Shown here: piece by piece, positions 9,103-16,428 of the stretch | Position numbering within the stretch: position 1 is the first letter of the stretch | Layout: every line of letters starts with the position of its first letter | Source: Paraburkholderia solisilvae | GTDB lineage: Bacteria > Pseudomonadota > Gammaproteobacteria > Burkholderiales > Burkholderiaceae | Length of the DNA stretch: 64,000 nt | Direction: 5' to 3' | Assembly: GCF_902859875.1 (NCBI RefSeq) | Contig: NZ_CADIKF010000038.1 | Coordinates: 1-64,000, forward strand | Notes under the pieces: model-generated | Told to the model about the DNA's origin: nothing | What the model saw: only the letters and a program-made list of their open reading frames with translations | The model's database searches: none | Made by a program: the position numbers and the translations under genes

Positions 9103-9621
9103 TTGTCCCTTATCCTTACGCCGGAATATGTCGTTCCCCTTGATAAGGCGCATGACCGCACGGTATTCGATTGCGGCAGCGAAGAACTGAGCCGCTATCT
9201 TCGCGAGCAGGCGCGGCAGGATGCAGAGAAGCGCGTCGCTGCGCCCTTCGTGCTCACGGAGCCCGGCAGTCCCATTGTGCTTGGGTTCTATACGCTCTCC
9301 GCCTCAATCATTCCGGTGCACGAGCTGCCACCAGACCTCATGAAGCGGCTACCGCGCTATGGCCAGTTGCCGGTGACGCTGCTGGGCCGGTTGGCCGTCG
9401 ATCGCGCGGTTGGCGGGAAGGGCGTCGGAGAATTCTTGCTGGTTGACGCATTACGCCGCAGCCTTGAGGCTGCGCAGCAGATTGCCGCCATGGCTGTAAT
9501 TGTCGATGCGAAGAATGAACGCGCCGAGAGCTTCTACAGACACTTTGATTTTCTGTCTTTTCAGGAAACGCCCCTTCGGCTGTTTTTGCCCATGACGCAG
9601 ATCGCGAAGCTGTTTGTGTAG
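9103..9621 (+). CDS. GNAT acetyltransferase toxin (TacT-like)
   Basis: Seen: 172 aa with the layout of TacT toxins: FDCGSEELSRYLREQA near the N-terminus, GFYTLSA, then acetyl-CoA-binding VDRAVGGKGVGEFLL and a C-terminal NERAESFYRHFDF. Known: these toxins acetylate the amino group of charged tRNAs and stop translation; the cognate DUF1778 protein blocks them. The start is TTG 9103, immediately after the antitoxin TGA. Together with the Gabija-like and HEPN pairs this makes three conflict modules within 7 kb. Confidence 0.88.
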   Translation: MSLILTPEYVVPLDKAHDRTVFDCGSEELSRYLREQARQDAEKRVAAPFVLTEPGSPIVLGFYTLSASIIPVHELPPDLMKRLPRYGQLPVTLLGRLAVDRAVGGKGVGEFLLVDALRRSLEAAQQIAAMAVIVDAKNERAESFYRHFDFLSFQETPLRLFLPMTQIAKLFV

Positions 9622-9970
9622 CAGCGGCTCCAAGCCTGAATTGCTGATTTTGGCAGCCGCAGCGCAGGGCGTCAGCGCGAACCCACAACGCGGAATCATG
9701 GCCTCTACGCGCCGCCGCTGCGGGAGGAATGTCACAGTGCTTGCGGCGCGGTAAGGATGCAAGGCAACACGAATGTGTTTTAGACAGCCGCGAGACCTCT
9801 TGTTTATCTCGGTGAAAATCTGTGACGCAACAGACCGCTAGCAGTCAAGGCGAGCGCTAGATATTTGTTCGTCGACATCAGTGACGGAAACGCACTTTCG
9901 TGCTATGAAACTATAATAATAAATATGTTCCCAATCTGACCAACCCGTGACTACGACTAGGTGCTAAGAA
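9622..9970. other. Intergenic region with a consensus -10 for the laccase-domain gene
   Basis: No gene seen. TATAAT at 9912-9917 lies about 55 bases before the ATG at 9971 and is a good -10 element, but no clear -35 lies 16-18 bases before it. Base composition becomes more A/T-rich from about 9890, where the unusual cluster begins. Confidence 0.5.
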
Positions 9971-10699
9971 ATGGAAGAGACAGTATCCTCAAGTCTACTA
10001 GCCGCAATTTCTGGCGTATCTCATGGTTTTGAAGCTGCGGGCACCCAAACGCCTGCAGAAGCGGTACGCTGCCACCAAGTCCATGGTCGTAAGGTGGTCG
10101 TGGCGACACCTGTGAGCCTTCAGGAGGACGCGGATGGTCTTATCACAAGCCGGTTTCAGCCCGTTGCAGTCGTTACCGCAGATTGTCTTCCTATCTTAAT
10201 GAGCAGCGACGATGGTCAATATGTCGCGGCAGTGCACGGCGGATGGCGCGGGCTAAACCTCGGCGTTATCGACAGCGCAGTGGCCGCTTTCTCCGATGTT
10301 CGAGTGCAACGGAACCAGCTGAGGATCGCCATAGGACCTGCAATACGCGCATGCTGCTACGAGGTCGGGGAAGACGTTATCGGCGAACTTCATGCTTCGT
10401 GGAGTCATCTTTGGCGCGATGAAGATCGTTCTCCTCCTTGGTCGCGAGTCGCAAGTCCGAACACCGCCAATCAGCGCAGTAAAGCACCTAAGACAGGCGG
10501 CGGGTTTTGGCTCGATCTTGTAGCATTAGCCATTGCGCAGTTCAACAACTGTGGCGTGGACGAACGACAGATAGAGGTGGTCGGAGCATGCACGTACTGC
10601 GGGCCGGGCGCCTTCGCCAGTTATCGACGCAATAAGCACGAAGCCAAAACCAACCGTTCCCAATTCTCCTGGATCGGCAGGAGAGCGCTAGAGGAGTGA
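9971..10699 (+). CDS. PgeF/YfiH-like multicopper-laccase-domain protein
   Basis: Seen: 242 aa, the usual family length, with the metal triad H38 (CHQVHG), C72 (VTADCLP) and H89 (AVHGGWRG), then IGPAIRACCYEVGEDV and CTYCGPGAFASYRR. Known: family members include E. coli PgeF, which removes wrongly incorporated L-Ser from peptidoglycan precursors, and purine-nucleoside phosphorolytic LACC1 relatives. The usual housekeeping copy lies elsewhere in such genomes, so this is probably an extra, acquired one; codon use is less GC-biased than the flanking chromosome. It converges on and overlaps by 12 bases the Ate1-like gene. Confidence 0.83.
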   Translation: MEETVSSSLLAAISGVSHGFEAAGTQTPAEAVRCHQVHGRKVVVATPVSLQEDADGLITSRFQPVAVVTADCLPILMSSDDGQYVAAVHGGWRGLNLGVIDSAVAAFSDVRVQRNQLRIAIGPAIRACCYEVGEDVIGELHASWSHLWRDEDRSPPWSRVASPNTANQRSKAPKTGGGFWLDLVALAIAQFNNCGVDERQIEVVGACTYCGPGAFASYRRNKHEAKTNRSQFSWIGRRALEE

Positions 10700-11485
10700 G
10701 AGTGACGCAACAGCGGCCAACGCAGAGTCGTCTAGCTTCGGTAAGAATTGGTCGAGATAGTCATGACATTCAAGTAGGTGAGGAATTTTATGCTGTTGAC
10801 GACTGCGGTTAATTAGGAAATTTAATTCCTGCATATCATTGGACCATCGAAGTCCGTTAAAAAATTCGAAACCTTTAAACTGAGCTTTATATAGTGATCG
10901 TGCTGAATAGCAAGTGCCCAAATAAATGTGGTCAAACCCTAACTGAGAAAATTTGGAAATGGCAGATGTCATCATGAAAATTCCAAGCGACTTGAAGTGG
11001 GCGTCTGTTTCGTGAAATGCGAAATTATAATGCACAAAATGAGGTGCTTCGATTAGCGCGGTAACGAGCCCAACCAATTCATCGTCGATGAAATAAAGCA
11101 GGATATGACTCGTCTGCCTCCCTTCCACGATACGTTTCAATCGAACCTCCGACATGACATTTGGTCCAAATCTTTGATCGGCAGACCTTAAGCACATCGA
11201 TTGAACGGTTTTATCGAATAGGTTGTCATTTTTTTCTAAAATATCAAGCCGTAGATTTTCAAATTTTCTTAGAATTCTGCGATTTTCGCTCGAAAGAGAA
11301 AAGCGACTTAAATCAACGCGAACGCTACGAGCTAGATAGTAATGCTCGGGCGGTCCAGACGTGGGCAAAAAACCTGCATTAAAGACGTTGTTGATGCGAT
11401 CTGTGTTTTCAGGGACTCCCCAGATAACATACGAAAACTGATAGTTGGCATAGTCGTCCGTAGCTTCTGAAAATAGTATTTTCAT
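10688..11485 (-). CDS. Ate1/Bpt-like GNAT-fold (possible aminoacyl-tRNA-dependent) transferase, 265 aa
   Basis: Seen: the C-terminal half resembles the conserved end of arginyl/leucyl-tRNA-protein transferases. Landmarks are LLYFIDDELVGLVTALIE, then FKSLGIFMMTSAI, FDHIYLG and YKAQFKGFEFFNG, the same order as the ATE C-terminal domain. The N-terminal part (YYLARSVRVDLSRFS) also recalls that family. The usual N-terminal cysteine-rich motif is not visible. Inferred: transfer of an amino acid, or an acyl group, to a small molecule, peptide or protein. It starts one base after the methyltransferase stop, in one operon with the VanX-like gene and the short peptide. Alternative: an ordinary N-acetyltransferase. 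Confidence 0.62.
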   Translation of the reverse strand: MKILFSEATDDYANYQFSYVIWGVPENTDRINNVFNAGFLPTSGPPEHYYLARSVRVDLSRFSLSSENRRILRKFENLRLDILEKNDNLFDKTVQSMCLRSADQRFGPNVMSEVRLKRIVEGRQTSHILLYFIDDELVGLVTALIEAPHFVHYNFAFHETDAHFKSLGIFMMTSAISKFSQLGFDHIYLGTCYSARSLYKAQFKGFEFFNGLRWSNDMQELNFLINRSRQQHKIPHLLECHDYLDQFLPKLDDSALAAVASLSLL

Positions 11486-11486
11486 T

Positions 11487-12287
11487 TCACTTTTCTCGCG
11501 TAGCTAAGATTAGCATTCGCTTGCTATCAACGGTAAATCGCTCGCCCTCCGATCCGTATCCGAAAATTTGGGAAAATCCTGCCGATCTCAGCCAACCTGC
11601 TAACTCTGTGAAAGTAAAAATACGTATATCATAGGTTACAGATCTCAGTTTTCCAGCACGATAGAATGTTCTCTCTCGGGTTGATCTGCTTGAAATAACA
11701 TCGAATTTTATTTGATCCAACATAACATCTTCATTGCGTCGTTGAAACATTTGTTCCGTGAAATTCTTCAACATTCGATCACGATTGATGTGTTCGATGA
11801 GGCACGCGCCACCAGGTTTTGTTTTCAAAAACATTCTATTCAATATCTGTTTATTCGTATCATCGTCAAAATATCCAAATGATGTATACCAACTCAACAC
11901 AAAATCATAACGCGTGCGTGTTTCGAATGACAAAAAATCGGAGACGATGTAATTGACATCAACACTTAGGGTCTCTGCATTTCGTCGTGCTCGGAGAATC
12001 GCAGATTCACTCATATCGACGCCAGTAACTTTGAAGCCTCCGAGCGCTAATTCATTCGAAATTCGACCGTGCCCGCAGCCTACGTCGAGAAAAGTAGCAT
12101 TGGCACCCGGAGAGCAAATTTTTACGATAAGCTCTCGCTCCAAACGAGTGCGTTCGCGAGTCAAATACATTTCGTTAAAGTAAAGATAGTCGTCGTCGAA
12201 CACTTCATCCTGTGAAAGACGTCGCGCCAATATCGATGGTTTCGGCGATTCAGTGTCCGGAGGCTCAATTTCATCGGCTTTTTTCAT
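11487..12287 (-). CDS. Class I SAM-dependent methyltransferase
   Basis: Seen: motif I FLDVGCGHGRIS near residue 66, an acidic residue after VTGVDMSE (SAM ribose), YIVSDFLSF and YDFVLSWYTSFGYF, the usual class I order. The protein is about 266 aa from ATG 12287, which has AAAAGGGTGG before it; a GTG at 12305 is possible. It overlaps the VanX-like gene by 17 bases and is followed at once by the Ate1-like gene. Substrate unknown; context suggests a small molecule or peptide made by this operon. Confidence 0.82.
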   Translation of the reverse strand: MKKADEIEPPDTESPKPSILARRLSQDEVFDDDYLYFNEMYLTRERTRLERELIVKICSPGANATFLDVGCGHGRISNELALGGFKVTGVDMSESAILRARRNAETLSVDVNYIVSDFLSFETRTRYDFVLSWYTSFGYFDDDTNKQILNRMFLKTKPGGACLIEHINRDRMLKNFTEQMFQRRNEDVMLDQIKFDVISSRSTRERTFYRAGKLRSVTYDIRIFTFTELAGWLRSAGFSQIFGYGSEGERFTVDSKRMLILATREK

Positions 12288-12978
12288 GTTCCACCCTTTT
12301 AACACTCATCCGCTGGTGCGGCAGTAGATGATGTTCACATAATGCAGCGTACCTTTCTGAGTACGCTGCAGGAAATCTAAAATCCCACCATTCAGATGGA
12401 AGTGGTAATAGTTGTCGATTCAATGCGCTCGCGGCATCGAGCATTGCTTGAGTAAGCAATCGGCGATTACTTTTTGCAACATTCGATATTTTTTCGTAGT
12501 TCCTTGAAGCTGGGTTGTCTGCTGGATCGTTTGGGAGGTGATCAAAATGGGTACCCATGTCGACCAGGCAGCCATCAGCAGTCTCCAGGGCCATGTCGAT
12601 AGCCATACCCCGTGGATGGCCACCCTGACCCGGCTCGGCGAGCATGCGCGTCTCACCTGCCGTCCAGTGCGGATTTGCCTTTACGATTGGTGCGTCATAC
12701 ATGGCAGCCTGGACATCAACAGGCCGAAGTCCGTCCTTAAGCACGACGATATATCCCGATTTTTGATAGCATATTCGCGCTGCCTTTATGACGACTTCGG
12801 CTAATTCGCGATGCAGCCACAAACGTGCATCAGCGCGATAAAGCGCTACCTCGAACAAATTTTCTGGATGGGATGCCGTCGCATAAACTAAGTCAATTTT
12901 AAGCGGTGCAGTGCTTTTGAACTCATCCATTGGCCAAAGATCTTCCGGAGAAGTCACGAGGTCGCCGTTAGAGTTCAT
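12271..12978 (-). CDS. VanX-like D-alanyl-D-alanine dipeptidase (peptidase family M15) with an altered zinc ligand
   Basis: Known: VanX-type enzymes hydrolyse D-Ala-D-Ala using zinc held by His, Asp and His in SxHxxGxAxD and ExxH. Seen: DGLRP at 82-86, GHPRGMAID with H121 and D128, MGTHFD at 141-146, and SEWWDF where E196 is kept but the expected His is D199. Length (235 aa) suits the family. The ATG at 12978 overlaps the stop of a 21-codon ORF. The His-to-Asp change may alter activity or substrate. Inferred roles: processing a short peptide, cell-wall precursor editing, or self-protection. No vanH, vanA or two-component genes are nearby, so a vancomycin-resistance cassette is unlikely. Confidence 0.77.
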   Translation of the reverse strand: MNSNGDLVTSPEDLWPMDEFKSTAPLKIDLVYATASHPENLFEVALYRADARLWLHRELAEVVIKAARICYQKSGYIVVLKDGLRPVDVQAAMYDAPIVKANPHWTAGETRMLAEPGQGGHPRGMAIDMALETADGCLVDMGTHFDHLPNDPADNPASRNYEKISNVAKSNRRLLTQAMLDAASALNRQLLPLPSEWWDFRFPAAYSERYAALCEHHLLPHQRMSVKRVEHEKSR

Positions 12979-13040
12979 TGAACACCTCTGGTCGCAATCA
13001 AAATGAAGACGCTAGCGTGTGGTATCGAATATCGATTCAT
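12975..13040 (-). CDS. 21-residue peptide ORF leading the VanX-like operon (precursor or leader peptide candidate)
   Basis: Seen: ATG 13040 is preceded seven bases upstream by the strong ribosome site GAAGGAG (13048-13054), and its TGA overlaps the VanX-like ATG (ATGA). The peptide begins MNRYSIPHASVFIL and ends TRGVQ. Such a site on so short a frame suggests real translation. It could be the substrate of the downstream enzymes, as in short-peptide antibiotics such as microcin C, or only a coupling or attenuation leader. A longer 70-codon frame upstream of this ATG has no ribosome site and is not favoured. Confidence 0.55.
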   Translation of the reverse strand: MNRYSIPHASVFILIATRGVQ

Positions 13041-13602
13041 TAATAATCTCCTTCGTTTCCCGATATTTCTCGATCCCCCGGAATGATCCGACAAGTCTTG
13101 GTCTAAAATCGAAAAACCATATCTCCGGCACCTTACTGTTCCATTTCGACAGCGACCTCTCTGTGCGTTCCCGAACATAGCTACCAAGTACCTGTACTTA
13201 ATTTTCAGACGGCGATTATCTCGCCTTCGACCGAACGTTCTACGTCGCCTGTCGCACGGTCGTCTTGCTAACGACGGGGTTGTCGCTGATAAGTGGGCTT
13301 CGTCTCTCCAAGATTTCTGTTTTGCTTAACAGAACAGATCAGTTAAAACAAGGTTTTGAGTAAAAATCTGCTCACGTAAACAAAATTACTGTGCGATTGA
13401 TCAATTCACTAGCTACTTGCCGTTGCTTCGTCGACGCTACCGATGACGGTGACGCCTAATATTCGTTTTCTTGAACAATTAACGACAATCTCTCGATTTC
13501 GAGCTTCGGGTGCCCTCGAGACCCAGAGCCCGCAGGCCCAAGCGAATTCAGCACGCGGATCGTCAATCAGTCCACTGCGCACTTGCTGAATCTTGAACCG
13601 AC
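13041..13602. other. A/T-rich upstream region of the peptide/VanX-like operon
   Basis: No gene supported; a 71-codon minus-strand frame (13409-13624) has no ribosome site or family features. The leftward promoter of the operon must lie here. Composition shifts from A/T-rich (to about 13410) to GC-rich near 13500, so a boundary between two acquired segments may fall in this stretch. Confidence 0.4.
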
Positions 13603-13881
13603 TCACCCCTCCCCAGTTCGCCAAGGAGCTTCGAGAGCCTGTTCATCCTTGACGGGCTGTCTGCGGGTACGGCGCGGGCTTTCCGTGCCACTTAGCAACC
13701 GTGAGCGGATATAGGCCCCGAGCGGCATGCTTCCGGCCCGGCGAAGCAGTTCGGCCCGCTCATCCGTACTCAAGCGCAAGGAGAACGGCGGCGCGGGCTT
13801 CGTAGAACCGGTCTGGCGGCTCGGATTATGTTCTGCGGCATTCTGAAAATCGCCGGAGATGGGCGGACGTTCGAGGGTCAT
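13603..13881 (-). pseudogene. MobC-like mobilisation protein, frameshifted remnant
   Basis: Seen: ATG 13881 has a perfect AAGGAGG six bases upstream. Residues about 33-63 (FSLRLSTDERAELLRRAG, PLGAYIRSRLL) match the relaxosome ribbon-helix-helix protein of mobilisable elements, and PVKDEQAL continues the family pattern. The frame then ends early (EAPWRTGEG), while the next frame keeps KLLGELGR, the expected continuation, before it too degenerates. No relaxase follows. Inferred: a frameshift and loss of the 3' half, removing mobilisation ability. Confidence 0.65.
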
Positions 13882-14265
13882 GGCTGAACCTCCTTGCCCG
13901 TCCGCAGGGCAGGGGAGTTCAACCGGTTCAGCTCAGTGGTCCAGCCCGCAAGTTCTTCGAAAAGCGCATCCTGCTGGTTCGAGGTTTCTCCCCCGGGGCG
14001 CGCCAAGACTGACAAGGTTTCCGCCCGATTTCCTCCCACCTGATTCGCCTTTCACTGGCTCGTTAGGGCAGCAGCAGGGCGAACTTGGCGCAAAAATATG
14101 GCCCGCGCGGGCGTGTCTGCCATGAAATAACCGTCCGACAACGAATTTCAGGCAATTGTCTCAAGTGGCCCACCACTCAGTCCACCATTGAGAGAGCCGC
14201 GTAATTGAAGTCTCGCGCGGTTTACGGCAGGCTCCAGTATCGATAACAACGAGAAGGGCCACGCC
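13882..14265. other. Intergenic region upstream of the MobC-like remnant; possible old oriT
   Basis: No gene seen. In related mobilisable elements the transfer origin lies just upstream of mobC. Short GC-rich dyads are present (for example GCCC/GGGC near 13895-13912), but I cannot define a nick site. The right end serves as leader of the DUF4145 gene, whose ATG follows GAGAAGGG. Confidence 0.3.
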
Positions 14266-14919
14266 ATGAAATGTCCACATTGTGCTGTCGAGGTTCATCA
14301 GTCATTCCACAAATCTTCGCTTCAAAGTGGGCCGGGGGCCTACGGTGTTGTGGGCGGTGCATTTTGGACCGTCTCTGTGATGCAGTGCCCAGCGTGCGCG
14401 CAGGCGATTTTGTATCTCGGTGGGGATAATGAACGCGGACTAGTGAAAATTCAGCCCTTTCTTGCTTATCCGCGCAAGGGTACTCGCCCGAAGCCGCCGA
14501 ACGAGGTTCCGGTCGATATAGCTGAAGACTATATAGAGGCGTCGCTCGTCATCGACGACAGTCCGAAAGCGTCTGCAGCCCTAAGCCGGCGCTGCCTGCA
14601 GAGCGTTTTACGGGAACAAGGATTTACGCAAAAGGATTTGGCACCGGCAATACAGGCTGCACTGGACGCGGGCACGTTGCCCAGCGCCATAGCTGATAAT
14701 TTAGATGCCATACGAAATATTGGGAATTTTGCAGCACACCCAATGAAAAACACGAATACAGGCGAAATATTGCCTGTGGAGGCGCATGAGGTCGAATGGA
14801 ATCTCGATGTACTAGATGAATTATTCAATCATTATTATTTTCAGCCGGCAAAAGCGAAAAAGCGGAGGGTGGCTCTTAATGAAAAGCTCGCGTCCGCAGG
14901 TAAGCCGCCGATGAAATGA
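14266..14919 (+). CDS. Zinc-ribbon DUF4145 protein, 217 aa
   Basis: Seen: an N-terminal zinc ribbon of two CxxC pairs (CPHC at residues 3-6, CPAC near 44-47), then a DUF4145 domain with LSRRCLQSVLREQGF and LDAIRNIGNFAAH. Known: DUF4145 is a HEPN-related helical domain often found alone in islands or fused to restriction and defence proteins; its RN-x-x-N-x-x-AH motif is characteristic. Stand-alone function is not established. The C-terminus is Lys/Arg-rich (AKAKKRR), possibly nucleic-acid binding. It lies in the worn island beside another orphan gene; a promoter of its own is likely. Confidence 0.75.
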   Translation: MKCPHCAVEVHQSFHKSSLQSGPGAYGVVGGAFWTVSVMQCPACAQAILYLGGDNERGLVKIQPFLAYPRKGTRPKPPNEVPVDIAEDYIEASLVIDDSPKASAALSRRCLQSVLREQGFTQKDLAPAIQAALDAGTLPSAIADNLDAIRNIGNFAAHPMKNTNTGEILPVEAHEVEWNLDVLDELFNHYYFQPAKAKKRRVALNEKLASAGKPPMK

Positions 14920-15003
14920 AAAAATTAAAAATGCTTATTCATGTTGGGTCGACGTTGAATTCTTGCATGTACATTTGAAAAAATTTCGTCCGGGGAGCAT
15001 GAA

Positions 15004-15657
15004 ATGGAGCCGCTAACAGTTGCGTCCAAGGCAATCGGTCCAGTCAAGGCCGCAATCACCTATTTTTGGAGAAAGTGGTTCCCGCCAAGGCTTGGTTATC
15101 GGATGGCTCCCTCAAATATTCTCGAAATTATCGGGCCTTATGTGCACGAGCCAAAGGTTATCGAAGTATTGGGTCAGCCGCACGAAAGGCATAATCAAAG
15201 CGCTGCATACAGATTTGCGAATGCTTTACTGCAAGTTAACTATGATGGAGACTTTGTTGAGAGTGTTGCTCTTGTCTCTCTGCGTTTGACATGGCCAAAT
15301 CGATTCCAGATTTTCCCCTTTCGGTTCAAACTGGGATCGTCGAGGTTTTCTGATACATGCGAGATTGATGAAAATGGGGATCTTGATTTGAGAGTCAACT
15401 TCAGCACGAAGTTTTTTTGCCTTTGGAACACGCAGTATTTCGGTCATCCTGGTCGCTACCTCTACTACTCCTTTGCACTCCTCGAAGCGGCTACATATCC
15501 TCTTGTGCGAATGCCGAAGGCGGCCTACGAGGCCGCGGAACGTCTCCACATCGAGAGAGGAGCGAAGTTGCGGACCGTCGATTCGAAGTTCAATGCGGTA
15601 ATGGTGTCAACCAAGGAAGATGAGCTGTTCGCGTTCGATTTCACCATGTTCAACTGA
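15004..15657 (+). CDS. Hypothetical protein, 217 aa
   Basis: The ATG at 15004 follows GGGGAGC, a good ribosome site. The sequence is mixed alpha/beta with many aromatics (RFQIFPFRFKLGSS, DLRVNFSTKFF). No catalytic motif, signal peptide or clear membrane segment beyond a weakly hydrophobic start. I vaguely associate the pattern with uncharacterised orphan proteins in enterobacterial and burkholderial islands but cannot name a family with confidence. It follows the DUF4145 gene by 84 bases in the same direction. Confidence 0.55.
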   Translation: MEPLTVASKAIGPVKAAITYFWRKWFPPRLGYRMAPSNILEIIGPYVHEPKVIEVLGQPHERHNQSAAYRFANALLQVNYDGDFVESVALVSLRLTWPNRFQIFPFRFKLGSSRFSDTCEIDENGDLDLRVNFSTKFFCLWNTQYFGHPGRYLYYSFALLEAATYPLVRMPKAAYEAAERLHIERGAKLRTVDSKFNAVMVSTKEDELFAFDFTMFN

Positions 15658-15749
15658 TCCGCCCAGATCCGACCCACCTACCAAGTCGAACCTAAGTCGA
15701 GGTTGCTGTTGACAGGCTACCGGCCGGGTGAAATCAAACGGTCGAATTC

Positions 15750-16150
15750 AAATTGCCCGAACGCCGTTCGTCGCGAACAGGCGCATGCCGGATAGCAGCG
15801 GCGGTCCCAGGAGCGGCTGCCCCGTCGTATCGGTAAAACCGGGGGCCAACCCGTGTACGCGGAGCCACGATCGCGGCCGTAGGTGCCGGCGCTTTGCTCC
15901 CCAATTGAGCCAGCAATGTCGCCGTAGGCAGGCTTTGCGCCGCTCTGCTGAATCTTCTTCACCGCCTGCATGCCGTGCAGGCCCAGCCGCTGCGGAGAGA
16001 TGCCGGAGCCAACCAGACCAACGCGGTCCAGCTCCAGCGCGAATGCCTAGGTGACGGCCGCTGTGACCGCTCGCGAGATGTCTGCCGAGTCAGCCAGTAA
16101 CTCGCGCGAAAAGCGAACGATGCACGAGATGGATTTCGGCGCGGCTACCT
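15750..16150 (-). pseudogene. HK97-type phage major capsid protein fragment (stop plus frameshifts)
   Basis: Read on the minus strand, the pieces in order match the HK97 capsid core: VRFSRELLADSA, then (after an in-frame TAG) FALELDRVGLVGSG, QRLGLHGMQAVKK, GAKPAYGDIAGSIG, and in a shifted frame FTDTTGQPLLGPPLLSGMR. The TDTTGQPL-x-PP-x-LSGMR motif is typical of this family. No other capsid, portal or tail gene is near. Inferred: a leftover of a prophage that once lay here. Confidence 0.68.
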
Positions 16151-16428
16151 GCCCAATTCCTCGAGCACCTGCAACGGCGTGCCGCGCCGCACGCGTTCGA
16201 CGGCCCCACTCCGCGCAGATGGTCCACAAACAAAAAACAGCGCCACGACCAGCGGCCATCCCCCCAACACTTACCCCAACCGTAACGTTTCCCCCCCGAC
16301 GTTGATTGAACGCCCGCCTCCAGCCCCTTAATGTGGGTTCATCCATCAGCACTCACCCATTCCAGATCTCAACGTTCCGGAAAGCAAATGGGCTGATGAC
16401 CTCGAACCCACTCATTAAAGGAAAGGAA

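Noticed and set aside
12271..12978. A vancomycin-resistance cassette
   Set aside because: Only a VanX-like protein is present; VanH, VanA and the two-component regulators are absent and one zinc ligand is changed.
12975..13187. A 70-codon minus-strand frame including the short peptide
   Set aside because: Only the last 21 codons have a ribosome site; the upstream part looks like untranslated leader.
13409..13624. A 71-codon minus-strand frame next to the MobC remnant
   Set aside because: No ribosome site, overlaps the degenerate 3' end of the MobC-like gene, and shows no family features.
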